A stretch of 40,755 nucleotides of DNA from Candidatus Peregrinibacteria bacterium (GTDB lineage: Bacteria; Patescibacteriota; Gracilibacteria; UBA1369; LOWO2-01-FULL-3), in contig JAUUZY010000006.1 in NCBI GenBank assembly GCA_030592015.1, forward strand, positions 1 to 40,755, given 5' to 3'. The notes below the pieces were generated by a model, which made no database searches, was not told the origin of the DNA, and saw only the letters and a list, made by a program, of their open reading frames with translations. Position 1 is the first letter of the stretch; every line of letters starts with the position of its first letter. Below, piece after piece: positions 40,743-40,755 of the stretch. Position numbers and translations under genes: made by a program.

Positions 40743-40748
40743 ATTATA
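40743..40748 (-). promoter_or_regulatory. -10 element of a leaderless small ORF
   Basis: A perfect TATAAT on the minus strand is followed by 6 nt and then the ATG at 40736. Only 7 bp remain to the window edge, so the -35 cannot be seen. Confidence 0.4.
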
Positions 40749-40755
40749 CATAAAT

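Overview
The window looks like a chromosomal segment from a small-genome, AT-rich bacterium of the Patescibacteria/CPR type, possibly a Peregrinibacterium-like lineage. This is an inference from gene content, since no rRNA or marker phylogeny is available here. It is dense with short intergenic gaps and many overlapping gene ends. UGA acts as a stop (the comFC-like gene at 4775-5455 ends in TGA), so the UGA-glycine code of Gracilibacteria/Absconditabacteria does not apply. Lipoproteins, a sortase and single-TM anchored exported proteins suggest a single-membrane (Gram-positive-like) envelope. Most genes lack a recognisable Shine-Dalgarno sequence, and several starts lie exactly 6 nt after a -10 hexamer, as expected for leaderless mRNAs.

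Layout. 1-3200: tRNA-Val(GAC), a putative toxin-antitoxin pair with an inverted-repeat operator, a duplicated DUF4389 membrane protein, an HNH nuclease-like protein and a helical protein of unknown function. 3200-8850: a GIY-YIG protein, an acidic repeat lipoprotein, a small membrane protein, a ComFC-like phosphoribosyltransferase, a glycosyltransferase, PolX and a second acidic lipoprotein ending at a clear rho-independent terminator. 8900-15600: another glycosyltransferase, dnaX, ligA (opposite strand), two unknown soluble proteins and a sortase. 15700-21000: a (p)ppGpp synthetase/hydrolase with an unusual membrane tail, facing a CDF transporter - aroD - ychF operon. 21000-24200: a sugar-nucleotide/glycosyltransferase operon (UDP-xylose synthase type, GT2, GT39-like). 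24170-24870: hpf/raiA and, divergent from it, a strongly predicted structured RNA. 24870-29600: a small membrane protein, an ArsB/NhaD-type transporter, an eIF-2B-like protein, a second HNH protein, two tandem paralogous membrane proteins and tRNA-Phe(GAA). 29690-33120: an M29 aminopeptidase, an exported protein, exonuclease III and DUF1622. 33250-40755: a DsbA-like oxidoreductase with a cysteine-rich four-TM partner, then a minus-strand run grx - gshF - ispG - thyA - folA, and divergent from it a 2-Cys peroxiredoxin and a [2Fe-2S] ferredoxin.

How the genes fit together. Three themes recur. (1) DNA maintenance: PolX, DnaX, LigA, ExoIII and two HNH proteins. (2) Cell surface: four glycosyltransferases, UXS, sortase and three exported acidic proteins. 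(3) Thiol redox and stress: glutathione synthesis (GshF), glutaredoxin, peroxiredoxin, DsbA-like, RSH and HPF. A bifunctional glutathione synthetase next to glutaredoxin and peroxiredoxin suggests this organism makes and uses glutathione itself.

The most notable unexplained items are the structured RNA at 24652-24833, the RSH protein with four C-terminal membrane segments, the leaderless promoter pattern, the DsbA/four-TM pair with two CxxC motifs, and an eIF-2B-fold protein lacking the usual GAD aspartate.
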